From: Maritimibacter sp. HL-12
GTDB taxonomy: Bacteria; Pseudomonadota; Alphaproteobacteria; Rhodobacterales; Rhodobacteraceae
Assembly: GCF_900177545.1 (NCBI RefSeq)
Contig: NZ_FXBQ01000001.1
Span: 682,001-746,000 of the forward strand
Length of the DNA: 64,000 nt
Reading direction: 5' to 3'
Shown here: positions 39,698 to 47,682 of the stretch, one piece after another
How the letters are laid out: every line of letters starts with the position of its first letter
How positions within the stretch are numbered: the stretch's first letter is position 1
Program-made: the position numbers and the translations under genes
The notes under the pieces: model-generated
Told to the model about the DNA's origin: nothing
Databases searched by the model: none
What the model saw: only the letters and a program-made list of their open reading frames with translations

Positions 39698-39701
<4 letters not shown>

Positions 39702-40690
39702 GCCTCGACCGGGCAGCCCTGGCCCGCGCCGTGGCGGCCGAAGCCCGCGTGGTGCGCGTTGTGGTGGCCGAGGTGCTGGGCTCGGCCCCGCGCGAAGTGG
39801 GGGCGGCGATGCTGGTCTGGCCCGGCGGCCAGCACGGCACCATCGGCGGCGGCGCGCTGGAGTACGAGACGGCGGCGCAGGCGCGCGACATGCTGACCCG
39901 GGACGAGACAAGGGCGATCCGCAAGGCCCTGCTCGGGCCGGACATGGGCCAATGCTGCGGCGGCGCAGTCACGCTCCTGTTTGAAACCTGGGACGCCGCC
40001 GCTCTTGCCGCTCTGGACCTGTCCGTGCATGCCCGCCGCGCTGAGGACAGTGCCGGCACAATGCCGCCGCTCGCGGTGCAGCGCCTGCGTGCCGAGGCCC
40101 GGCGCTCCGGTACGCGCCCAAGCCCAGGGCTGGTGGAAGGCTGGTTCGTCGAACCGGTCGATGCGCCCTCCACGCCGATCTGGATCTGGGGTGCCGGCCA
40201 TGTCGGGCGCGCCCTCATCGACACACTCGCACCACTCCCCGGCCTGGCACTCACCTGGGCCGACACCGGCGCAGACCGCTTCCCCGCCACCATCCCGGAG
40301 GGCGTTGCGCCGCGCGCCGAACCCGATCTCGCCCGCGCCGCCAGCGCTGCCCCGCCAAGCGCGCATCACATCGTGCTCACCTATTCCCACGCGCTCGACC
40401 TTGCCCTCTGCGACGCGCTCCTTGCGCAGGGCTTTGCCAGCCTCGGGCTCATCGGCTCGGCCACCAAGTGGGCCCGGTTCCGCGCAAGGCTTGGGCAGAT
40501 CGGGCATTCGGCCGACGCCATCGCGCGCATCCGCTGTCCGATCGGCGACAAGCGCCTCGGAAAACACCCGCAAGCCATTGCCGTGGGCGTTGCCCACGCG
40601 TTACTGATTGAACTGGCGGAAAACGAGGCGGAACGCCCGGCGCCGGGGGACGAGGGGAACAGGGATGACAGACGCGCTCTTGACGCTTGA
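39698..40690 (+). CDS. xdhC: Xanthine dehydrogenase accessory protein
   Basis: The 330-residue protein has the XdhC N-terminal domain (VVVAEVLGSAPREVGAAMLV, GGALEYETA, DMGQCCGGAV) and a C-terminal Rossmann-like domain (WIWGAGHVGRALIDTL, then LGLIGSATKWARF). It binds the molybdenum cofactor, protects it while the terminal sulfido ligand is added, and delivers it to XdhB. It overlaps xdhB by four bases and the ABC ATPase gene by 26. This tight packing makes xdhABC and the importer one operon. Confidence 0.92.
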
Positions 40691-42206
40691 TGGCCTGACC
40701 AAGGCCTATCCCGGCGTCGTGGCAAACGATGCCGTGTCCTTCGCGATCCAGCCCGGCGAGGTGCACGCCCTGCTCGGTGAGAACGGGGCCGGCAAGTCGA
40801 CGCTGGTCAAGACCATCTACGGCCTCGTCAAACCGGACGCCGGAAAGATGTTCCTGCACGGTGCACCTTTCATGCCGGCCAACCCGCGCGCGGCGCGGGC
40901 CGCGGGCGTGGCGATGGTGTTCCAGCATTTCTCGCTGTTCGATGCCCTGACCGTGGCCGAGAACGTCGCCCTCGGCATGGACGATCCGCCCGGCCAGGGC
41001 CAGCTTGGCGCGCGGATCCGCGAGGTCAGCGAAGCCTACGGCCTGCCGCTCGACCCCGACCGTATCGTCGGCGAGCTTTCGGCGGGCGAGCGCCAGCGCG
41101 TCGAGATCGTGCGCTGCCTGTTGCAGAACCCGCGCCTGCTGATCATGGACGAGCCCACCTCGGTGCTCACCCCGCAGGAGGTGGACATCCTGTTCAAGAC
41201 CCTGCGCAAGCTCGCCGCCGAGGGCACCTCGATCCTCTACATCAGCCACAAGCTCGAAGAGATCCGCAGCCTGTGCGAACATGCCACCGTACTTCGGCTC
41301 GGCCAGGTGGTGGCAACCTGCGACCCACGCGAGAAAACCGCGCGCGACCTCGCCGAGATGATGGTGGGCAGCGCGCTCCACGTCCCCGAGCGCGAGGGCG
41401 GCGAAACCGGTGACATGCTGCTCGAGGTCAAGCGGCTCAGCCTGCCCGCGCCCGGCGGATTCGGCACACCGCTGCGCGATGTGTCGCTGTCGGTCCTGTC
41501 CGGCGAAATCCTCGGGATCGGCGGTGTCGCGGGCAACGGCCAGGACGAATTGCTGGCCGCGCTCTCCGGCGAACGCCCAGCCCCCAGCGGCAGCATCCTT
41601 CTGCGCCAGCGCGATATCAGCCGCCTGCGCCCCAATGCGCGCCGCGCGCTCGGGCTGCTGGCGGCCCCCGAGGAACGCCTTGGCCACGCCGCCGCGCCGG
41701 AGATGTCGCTCACCGAGAATGCCCTGCTCACTGGCGATGTGCGCGAGCGGCTCTCGTCGCGCGGCTTCATCCGCTGGGGCAAGGCCCGGGAATTCGCGGC
41801 CCGGGTGATCGAAGCCTTCGACGTGCGCACCCCGGGGCCCGATACCGCCGCGGGCGCGCTCTCCGGCGGCAACCTGCAAAAGTTCGTCATCGGGCGCGAG
41901 ATCCTGCAAAAACCGGATGTTTTCGTGGTCAACCAGCCAACCTGGGGCGTCGATGCCTCCGCCGCCGCCGCGATCCGGCAGGCCCTGCTCGATCTGGCCC
42001 AGACCGGGGCCGGCGTGGTGGTGATCAGCCAGGACCTCGACGAATTGATGGAAATCGCCGACCATTTCACCGCGCTCAACGAGGGCCGCCTTGCCCCGAT
42101 CCGCCCCGCCCGCGGACTGACCATCGAGGAAATCGGCCTGATGATGGGCGGGGCACACGACATGGACGTGGCCGACGAAGCCGCCATCGCGGAGGTGCTG
42201 GCATGA
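40665..42206 (+). CDS. ABC transporter ATP-binding protein, nucleoside (BMP) type
   Basis: The 513-residue protein has two fused nucleotide-binding domains, as in ribose and nucleoside importers. The first has Walker A GENGAGKST and signature LSAGERQRVEI, and the second lacks a canonical Walker A (GVAGNGQDELLAAL) but keeps LSGGNLQKFVI. One active and one degenerate site is usual for this class. It follows xdhC with a 26-base overlap and is followed by two permeases and a BMP-type binding protein, which points to purine nucleoside or base uptake. Confidence 0.92.
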   Translation: MTDALLTLDGLTKAYPGVVANDAVSFAIQPGEVHALLGENGAGKSTLVKTIYGLVKPDAGKMFLHGAPFMPANPRAARAAGVAMVFQHFSLFDALTVAENVALGMDDPPGQGQLGARIREVSEAYGLPLDPDRIVGELSAGERQRVEIVRCLLQNPRLLIMDEPTSVLTPQEVDILFKTLRKLAAEGTSILYISHKLEEIRSLCEHATVLRLGQVVATCDPREKTARDLAEMMVGSALHVPEREGGETGDMLLEVKRLSLPAPGGFGTPLRDVSLSVLSGEILGIGGVAGNGQDELLAALSGERPAPSGSILLRQRDISRLRPNARRALGLLAAPEERLGHAAAPEMSLTENALLTGDVRERLSSRGFIRWGKAREFAARVIEAFDVRTPGPDTAAGALSGGNLQKFVIGREILQKPDVFVVNQPTWGVDASAAAAIRQALLDLAQTGAGVVVISQDLDELMEIADHFTALNEGRLAPIRPARGLTIEEIGLMMGGAHDMDVADEAAIAEVLA

Positions 42207-43294
42207 GGTTCGTGCTCGAAAAACGCCCGGCACCCTCGCGGTTGATGCTCGGTCTCACCCCGATTCTTGCCGTGATCGCCACCATGCTGGCGGGCGGGGT
42301 GATGTTCTGGGCGCTCGGTGCCAACCCGGTGGAGGCGATCCGCACGATCTTCGTCGATCCGTTGTTCGATCCCACCTTCGCCAGCTATTCGCGCCCGCAA
42401 CTGCTGGTCAAGGCGGCTCCCCTGATCCTGATCGCGATCGGCCTGTCGCTCGGCTTTCGCGCCGGGATCTGGAACATCGGGGCGGAGGGGCAATACATCA
42501 TCGGCGCGGTGGTCGGCGCCGGCGTGGGCCTCGCCTTCTATCCCACCGAAAGCCGGCTGGTCTTTCCCGCCATGGTGCTCGCGGGCGCGTTTGGCGGCTG
42601 GGTCTGGGCAATGATCCCGGCGCTCCTGAAAACCCGCCTCGGCACCAACGAGATCCTGGTTTCGCTGATGCTGGTCTACGTCGCCGAGAACATCCTTGCC
42701 TCGGTGGCGTCGGGCTTGCTGAAAAACCCCGAGGGCCGCGGCTTTCCCGGCAGCCGCAACTTCGCGCGCGACTACCCGGCGGCTTCCAACCTCGAACTGC
42801 TCCCCGGCACCGGCATGCACTGGGGCGTCATCGCCGCCTTCATCGCGGTGATCGCGGCCTATGTGCTGATGACCCGCCACAAGATGGGTTTCGCCATCCG
42901 GCTCACCGGCGAGGCCCCGCGCGCGGCGCGCTTTGCAGGCGTGAACCCGACCCGGCTGGTGGTGTTCAGCCTCGGCATGGCCGGTGCGCTCGCCGGCATG
43001 GCCGGGCTGTTCGAGGTCTCCGGCCCGGCCGGGCAAATCTCGATCGACTTCGGCTCGGGCTACGGATTCACTGCGATCATCGTCGCCTTCCTCGGCCGCC
43101 TCCACCCGATCGGCATCCTGCTCGCGGGCCTGCTCATGGCGCTCACCTATATCGGCGGCGAACTCGCCCAGCTCATGCTCGGGATGCCCGCCGCGGCGAT
43201 CCAGCTGTTCCAGGGCATGCTGCTGTTCTTCCTGCTGGCGATGGATGTCTTTGCCAACTACCGCATCCGCCTCAAGACCCGGGAAGCGGCATGA
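42203..43294 (+). CDS. ABC transporter permease, nucleoside (BMP) type, subunit 1
   Basis: The 363-residue permease has about ten hydrophobic helices and the family region SLGFRAGIWNIGAEGQYIIGAV, typical of YufP/NupB-like permeases. It overlaps the ATPase gene by four bases (ATGA). With the second permease it would form the membrane channel of the importer. The gap before the second permease, 136 bases, is unusually long for this operon and holds a repeat copy. Confidence 0.92.
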   Translation: MRFVLEKRPAPSRLMLGLTPILAVIATMLAGGVMFWALGANPVEAIRTIFVDPLFDPTFASYSRPQLLVKAAPLILIAIGLSLGFRAGIWNIGAEGQYIIGAVVGAGVGLAFYPTESRLVFPAMVLAGAFGGWVWAMIPALLKTRLGTNEILVSLMLVYVAENILASVASGLLKNPEGRGFPGSRNFARDYPAASNLELLPGTGMHWGVIAAFIAVIAAYVLMTRHKMGFAIRLTGEAPRAARFAGVNPTRLVVFSLGMAGALAGMAGLFEVSGPAGQISIDFGSGYGFTAIIVAFLGRLHPIGILLAGLLMALTYIGGELAQLMLGMPAAAIQLFQGMLLFFLLAMDVFANYRIRLKTREAA

Positions 43295-43314
43295 CCCCGA
43301 TCACAACGCCCCTG

Positions 43315-43415
43315 TCTTCTTGGGTCCAGAAATACCTCGGGGGTTTGGGGGTGGAACCCCAAAGGCCTGCGTGGCCTGAACGCAAACAAATCGAGCGCGC
43401 CGCAGGCGCACCTTT
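43315..43415. repeat. Intergenic repeat copy 2, inside the ABC importer operon
   Basis: CTTCTTGGGTCCAGAAATAC is followed by CTCGGGGG and a hairpin with arms TTTGGGG (43344-43350) and CCCCAAA (43357-43363). Further on, ATCGAGCGCGCC (43390-43401) and GCGCACC match the tail of copy 1. The element fills nearly the whole gap between the two permease genes. Its hairpin could slow transcription or stabilise a processed mRNA end, but no function is shown. Confidence 0.65.
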
Positions 43416-43430
43416 TGAAAGGGCCGCGTG

Positions 43431-44354
43431 ATGGACCTTGGACAGATCGATCCCATCCTCCTGCTTGCCTCGCTGATGGTGGCGGCCACCCCGATCCTGC
43501 TGGCCGCCACCGGCGAGATGGTTGTGGAAAAGTCCGGCGTGCTGAACCTCGGGGTCGAAGGCATGATGATCACCGGCGCGGTGGTCGGCTTCGCCGTGGC
43601 GGTGAATTCCGGCAGCCCCGCGGCGGGATTCGTCGCCGCCGCGCTGGCGGGCGCGGGGCTCGCGCTGCTGTTCGGCCTGATCACCCAGGTGCTGAAGTCG
43701 AACCAGGTCGCCACCGGGCTCGGGCTCACGCTGTTCGGCCTCGGCCTGTCGTCCCTGATCGGCAAACCCTATGAGGGCATCAAGGCACCCTCGCTCGGCA
43801 AGCTCGACATTCCCCTGCTCGCCGATATCCCGGTGCTCGGCCCGATCCTGTTTCGCCACGATCCGATGGTCTACATCTCGCTGCTGATCGTGCTCGGCGT
43901 CTGGGCCGGTCTGAAATACACCCGTGCCGGCCTGGTCCTGCGCGCGGTGGGCGAGAACCACACCGCCGCCCATGCCCTCGGCTACAAGGTGATCCGTGTG
44001 CGCCTCGCCGCGATCCTGTTTGGCGGTGCCATGGCGGGGATGGGTGGTGCCTATCTCAGCCTCGTTCGGGTGCCGACCTGGGTTGAGGGGATGACGGCGG
44101 GCGCGGGCTGGATCGCGCTGGCAATCGTCGTCTTCGCCTCCTGGCGGGCGGGCCGGGTTCTGCTCGGTGCCTATCTTTTCGGCGGGGTCAGCGTGTTGCA
44201 GCTCAACCTTCAGGCGGCAGGCGCGGCGATCCCGGTCGAATATCTCTCGATGTCGCCCTACCTTGTCACCATCCTCGTGCTGGTCGTAATCTCGCTGCGC
44301 GGCAAGCACGGCGCGCCCGGCTCGCTCGGGCGGGTTTTCCATGCCACCACATGA
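43431..44354 (+). CDS. ABC transporter permease, nucleoside (BMP) type, subunit 2
   Basis: The 307-residue permease has about eight to nine hydrophobic helices and the region LAATGEMVVEKSGVLNLGVEGMMI, a signature of the YufQ/NupC-like second permease. ATG 43431 is chosen over an adjacent GTG at 43428. It pairs with the upstream permease and is followed, after 63 bases, by the binding-protein gene. Confidence 0.92.
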   Translation: MDLGQIDPILLLASLMVAATPILLAATGEMVVEKSGVLNLGVEGMMITGAVVGFAVAVNSGSPAAGFVAAALAGAGLALLFGLITQVLKSNQVATGLGLTLFGLGLSSLIGKPYEGIKAPSLGKLDIPLLADIPVLGPILFRHDPMVYISLLIVLGVWAGLKYTRAGLVLRAVGENHTAAHALGYKVIRVRLAAILFGGAMAGMGGAYLSLVRVPTWVEGMTAGAGWIALAIVVFASWRAGRVLLGAYLFGGVSVLQLNLQAAGAAIPVEYLSMSPYLVTILVLVVISLRGKHGAPGSLGRVFHATT

Positions 44355-44417
44355 TCCGCCTGCGAGACAAGGGCGGGCACTCGATCCGAAACCTGACTAC
44401 CAACAACGGAGACTGAC

Positions 44418-45494
44418 ATGAATCTATTCAAAACCCTCGCCGTCGGTGCTGCCCTCGCCGCTGGCCTTGCCGGCACCGCGACCGCGCAGGACACGACCAA
44501 GGTGGGCTTCATCTACGTCGGCCCGATCGGCGACGGCGGCTGGACCTACGAGCACAACAAGGCCCGCCTCGCGGTCGAGGAGCACTTTGGCGATGCGGTG
44601 GAAACGGTCTACCAGGAAAGCGTGCCCGAAGGGGCCGACGCCGAGCGCGCGATCACCCAGATGGCGCTGTCCGGGGCCGACCTGATCTTCACCACCTCCT
44701 TCGGCTTCATGGATGCCACCGTCGCCGTCGCCGAGAAGTTCCCCGACGTGAAGTTCGAACACGCCACCGGCTACAAGACCGCCGACAACCTCGCGGTCTA
44801 TTCCGCACGCTTCTACGAGGGCCGCGCGGTGCAGGGCACCATCGCCGGGCATCTGACGGACTCGAACATCGTCGGCTACATCGCCTCCTACCCGATCCCG
44901 GAAGTGATCCGCGGCATCAACTCGGCCTATATCCACGCCAAGAAGGTCAACCCGGATGTCGAGTTCAAGATCATCTGGGCCTACACCTGGTTCGATCCGG
45001 CCAAGGAAGCCGACGCCGCCAAGGCGTTGATCGAACAGGGTGCCGACGTGATCCTGCAGCACACCGACTCGACCGCGCCGCAAGCCGCCGCCGCCGAGGC
45101 GGGTAACGTCTACACCTTCGGCCAGGCCTCCGACATGTCGGAATACGCGCCGATGCCGCGGGTCTCCTCGATCATCGACGACTGGGCCCCGTATTACATC
45201 GAGCGCGTGCAGGCAGTGATCGACGGCACCTGGGAAACCGCCGACACATGGGACGGCATCGGCCCGGGCATGGTCGGCATCGGCGAGATCTCCGACGCGG
45301 TTCCGGCCGAGGTGAAAGCCGAGGCGCTGGCGCTGAAAGACGCGATCGCGTCGGGCGAGTACCACCCCTTCACCGGCCCGCTCAACAAGCAGGATGGCTC
45401 GGCCTGGCTCGCCGAAGGCGAAACCGCCGACGACGGCACCCTGCTGGGCATGGATTTCTACGTCGAGGGTATCGAGGGCGAAATTCCCAACTGA
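44418..45494 (+). CDS. BMP-family ABC transporter substrate-binding protein
   Basis: The 358-residue protein has a signal peptide (LFKTLAVGAALAAGLAGTATA) without a lipobox, and a mature domain starting TTKVGFIYVGPIGDGGWTYEHNKAR, a hallmark of BMP/PnrA-type binding proteins. A conserved aromatic/Asp ligand pocket and SEYAPMPRVSSIIDDWAPYYIERV follow. PnrA binds purine nucleosides; the operon's xdh genes favour a purine ligand here, though specificity is inferred. It is the last gene of the operon and a strong terminator follows. Confidence 0.92.
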   Translation: MNLFKTLAVGAALAAGLAGTATAQDTTKVGFIYVGPIGDGGWTYEHNKARLAVEEHFGDAVETVYQESVPEGADAERAITQMALSGADLIFTTSFGFMDATVAVAEKFPDVKFEHATGYKTADNLAVYSARFYEGRAVQGTIAGHLTDSNIVGYIASYPIPEVIRGINSAYIHAKKVNPDVEFKIIWAYTWFDPAKEADAAKALIEQGADVILQHTDSTAPQAAAAEAGNVYTFGQASDMSEYAPMPRVSSIIDDWAPYYIERVQAVIDGTWETADTWDGIGPGMVGIGEISDAVPAEVKAEALALKDAIASGEYHPFTGPLNKQDGSAWLAEGETADDGTLLGMDFYVEGIEGEIPN

Positions 45495-45517
45495 TCTCCC
45501 GAACGGAACAAGCTCGA

Positions 45518-45543
45518 AAGGCCCCGCCCCCGCGCGGGGCCTT
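45518..45543 (+). terminator. Rho-independent terminator of the purine operon
   Basis: Ten-base perfect arms, AAGGCCCCGC (45518-45527) and GCGGGGCCTT (45534-45543), enclose a six-base loop. TTTTCTCGT follows from 45542. It lies 23 bases after the binding-protein stop. Confidence 0.85.
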
Positions 45544-45646
45544 TTCTCGTGCTGCGCCCGGGCACCGACGCGCCGCTCGCGACGGAAACCGCGATCCCAT
45601 GCGTTTGACAATCAGAGCCGAAAGACATGCATCAAGGAGTCGCATC

Positions 45647-46375
45647 ATGAAACGTCACGCCGGAACATCGCTTCTGTCCGCTGCCCTGCTCGCCCTTGCC
45701 CTGCCGGTTGCAGGGTTTGCACAGGCACCCGGAGAGAACTTCTTCATCAACTGGGACACCGACAGCGACGGCAAGGTGACCCTCGAAGAGGTGCTCGAAC
45801 GCCGCGGCGATCTGTTCACCACCTTCGATTTCGATGAAGACGGCTTCCTCTCGGCAGAGGAACTGACCAATCACGACGCGATGCGCGACGCGATGCAAGC
45901 GGCGCAGGAGCGCCCGGACATGGCAATGCGGGGCCAGCAAGGCAGGTTCGGCGGCGGCTACGGGCGCGGCCCGGGGGTGGCGCGGCAGGGCCAGATGATG
46001 CCCGCGCCCGGCTGGGGCGGCCAGCCGCAGGGTTACGGCTATGGTGTGCCGCACCCGGGCTGGAGCCAGGCACCGCAAGGCTGGGGTCAAGGCGCGGCGC
46101 AACCGGGCTGGGACGGCGCGCCGGGATGGGGCTACGGCCCGCCGCAGGGCATGATGCAACCCGGCTGGAATGGGCAACCGATGCCGCCGCACGGCGGCAT
46201 GGCTGGCCCGCAGGCGATGCAGCAGCAGGTTGGCGGCACCCTCGATGCCGACGGCGACGGCCAGATCAGCCGCGATGAGTTTGTTAACACCGGCGAAGCG
46301 TGGCTTGCCCGCTTCGACCGGAACCGGGACGGAGTCGTGAACGCGCAGGATTTCCCCGCCACAGCGACACGTTAA
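45647..46375 (+). CDS. Secreted EF-hand protein with Gly/Pro/Gln/Trp-rich linker
   Basis: The 242-residue product has a signal peptide (SLLSAALLALALPVAGFAQA). EF-hand loops lie at 37-48 (DTDSDGKVTLEE) and 61-72 (DFDEDGFLSAEE). A low-complexity linker at ~95-190 is built from variants of PGW/PQGxG with many Gly, Pro, Gln, Tyr, Trp and Met. Two further loops follow near the C-terminus (DADGDGQISRDE and DRNRDGVVNAQD). It should bind calcium in the periplasm or outside the cell. AAGGAG lies seven bases before ATG 45647. The linker resembles phase-separating or adhesive sequences, but no function is known. It is monocistronic between two terminators. Confidence 0.85.
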   Translation: MKRHAGTSLLSAALLALALPVAGFAQAPGENFFINWDTDSDGKVTLEEVLERRGDLFTTFDFDEDGFLSAEELTNHDAMRDAMQAAQERPDMAMRGQQGRFGGGYGRGPGVARQGQMMPAPGWGGQPQGYGYGVPHPGWSQAPQGWGQGAAQPGWDGAPGWGYGPPQGMMQPGWNGQPMPPHGGMAGPQAMQQQVGGTLDADGDGQISRDEFVNTGEAWLARFDRNRDGVVNAQDFPATATR

Positions 46376-46410
46376 ACCCCGAAACCCCGGGCCTCGTCCC
46401 GCCCGGCACT

Positions 46411-46437
46411 GGCCCCGCGCGCAGCGCGCACGGGGCC
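46411..46437 (+). terminator. Rho-independent terminator of the EF-hand gene
   Basis: GGCCCCG and CGGGGCC arms enclose an inner GCGC/GCGC stem and a short loop, followed by TTTTCTTTG (46438-46446). It lies 36 bases after the EF-hand stop. Confidence 0.85.
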
Positions 46438-46473
46438 TTTTCTTTGCCGCTCGCCCGTGGCAGCCTCGCCGCC

Positions 46474-47547
46474 ATGGATGATTTCCTGATCATCGGCGGC
46501 GGCATCGCCGGCACCTCGGCCGGGGCCCGGCTGGCGGCGCTTGGCTCCGTCACCCTGCTTGAGGCGGAAGATGCGCTCGGCTACCACGCCTCGGGCCGCT
46601 CGGCGGCGTTGTTCGAACAGCAATACGGGCTGGCCGCCACCGTGGCCCTCTCGCGCGCCTCGGCCGAGTACCACGGCCATGCCAACGGTGGGGTGCTCAG
46701 CCCGCGCGGCATCATGTTCATCGGCAGCGACGGCGACGAGGAGGCCCTTGCCGCGGACATCGCCGAGATCGGGCTGCACCGGATCGGCGTCGACGAGGCG
46801 CGCGCCATGGTGCCGGTGCTCAACCCCGAGGTCGTTACCCTCGCGGCCTGGCACGAAGAGGCCTGGGATATCGACACCGACCGGCTGATCCAGAATTTCG
46901 CCCGCGAGATCCGGGCCAATGGTCAGATCGTCACCCGCGCGCAGGTGACCGCGATCCGCCGCACCGCCACCGGCTGGGAGGTAGACGCCAGCGGCGAAAC
47001 CTACGGCGCGCGCCGGCTGGTGAACGCGGCCGGGGCCTGGGTCGACATGATCGCGCGGATGGCCGGGATCGCGCCGCTCGGCTTCACCCCCAAGCGCCGC
47101 TCGATGGCCCGCGTCGCCGCGCCCGAGGGCCATGACGTGAACCGCTGGCCAATGGTGTTCGGCGCGGGCGAGGCGTGGTACATGAAGCCCGACGCGGGCG
47201 CGGTGCTGATCTCGCCCGCCGATGCCGCGCCGGTCGAGCCGCACGATGCCTGGGCCGACGACATGGTGCTGGCGACGGGCATTGCCGGATGGGAGGCGCA
47301 TGTCACCACGCCGGTCACCCGGATGATCGCCAACTGGGCGGGTTTGCGCACCTTCTCGCCCGACGGCAACCTGGTGCTCGGCCCCTCGCCGCAGGACCCC
47401 GATTTTCTGTGGTGCGCGGGACAAGGCGGCTATGGCTTCCAGACCGCGCCCGCCGCGAGCCAGTTCCTTGCCGATCTCGTCGCCGGCACCCCGAGCCCGC
47501 TCGACGGGGTTACCCGCGCCGCGCTCGACCCGGCACGATTTGGCTGA
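46474..47547 (+). CDS. FAD-dependent amino-acid/amine oxidoreductase, DadA/DAO family
   Basis: The 357-residue flavoprotein starts MDDFLIIGGGIAGTSAGARL, a dinucleotide-binding motif, with the second FAD contact region (GYHASGRSAALF). The closing GLRTFSPDGNLVLGPSPQDPDFLWCAGQGGYGFQTAPA is typical of the DadA/glycine-oxidase group in shorter pieces. It probably oxidises a D-amino acid or secondary amine; D-arginine dehydrogenase is the nearest well-known relative by pattern. ATG 46474 gives the proper FAD motif at the N-terminus; upstream frame overlaps a terminator. Substrate is uncertain. Confidence 0.85.
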   Translation: MDDFLIIGGGIAGTSAGARLAALGSVTLLEAEDALGYHASGRSAALFEQQYGLAATVALSRASAEYHGHANGGVLSPRGIMFIGSDGDEEALAADIAEIGLHRIGVDEARAMVPVLNPEVVTLAAWHEEAWDIDTDRLIQNFAREIRANGQIVTRAQVTAIRRTATGWEVDASGETYGARRLVNAAGAWVDMIARMAGIAPLGFTPKRRSMARVAAPEGHDVNRWPMVFGAGEAWYMKPDAGAVLISPADAAPVEPHDAWADDMVLATGIAGWEAHVTTPVTRMIANWAGLRTFSPDGNLVLGPSPQDPDFLWCAGQGGYGFQTAPAASQFLADLVAGTPSPLDGVTRAALDPARFG

Positions 47548-47682
47548 CGCAACGAAACCGTAGTGCATGCATGCCATGTTGACCGATATCAAAGACCCGC
47601 TTGCGCTCGTCGGGCATCCCGCGCACAGGGGGAGGATCGAGCAAGTCAACCGGGTGCATTGCCCGGACCCAGGAGAATACAA

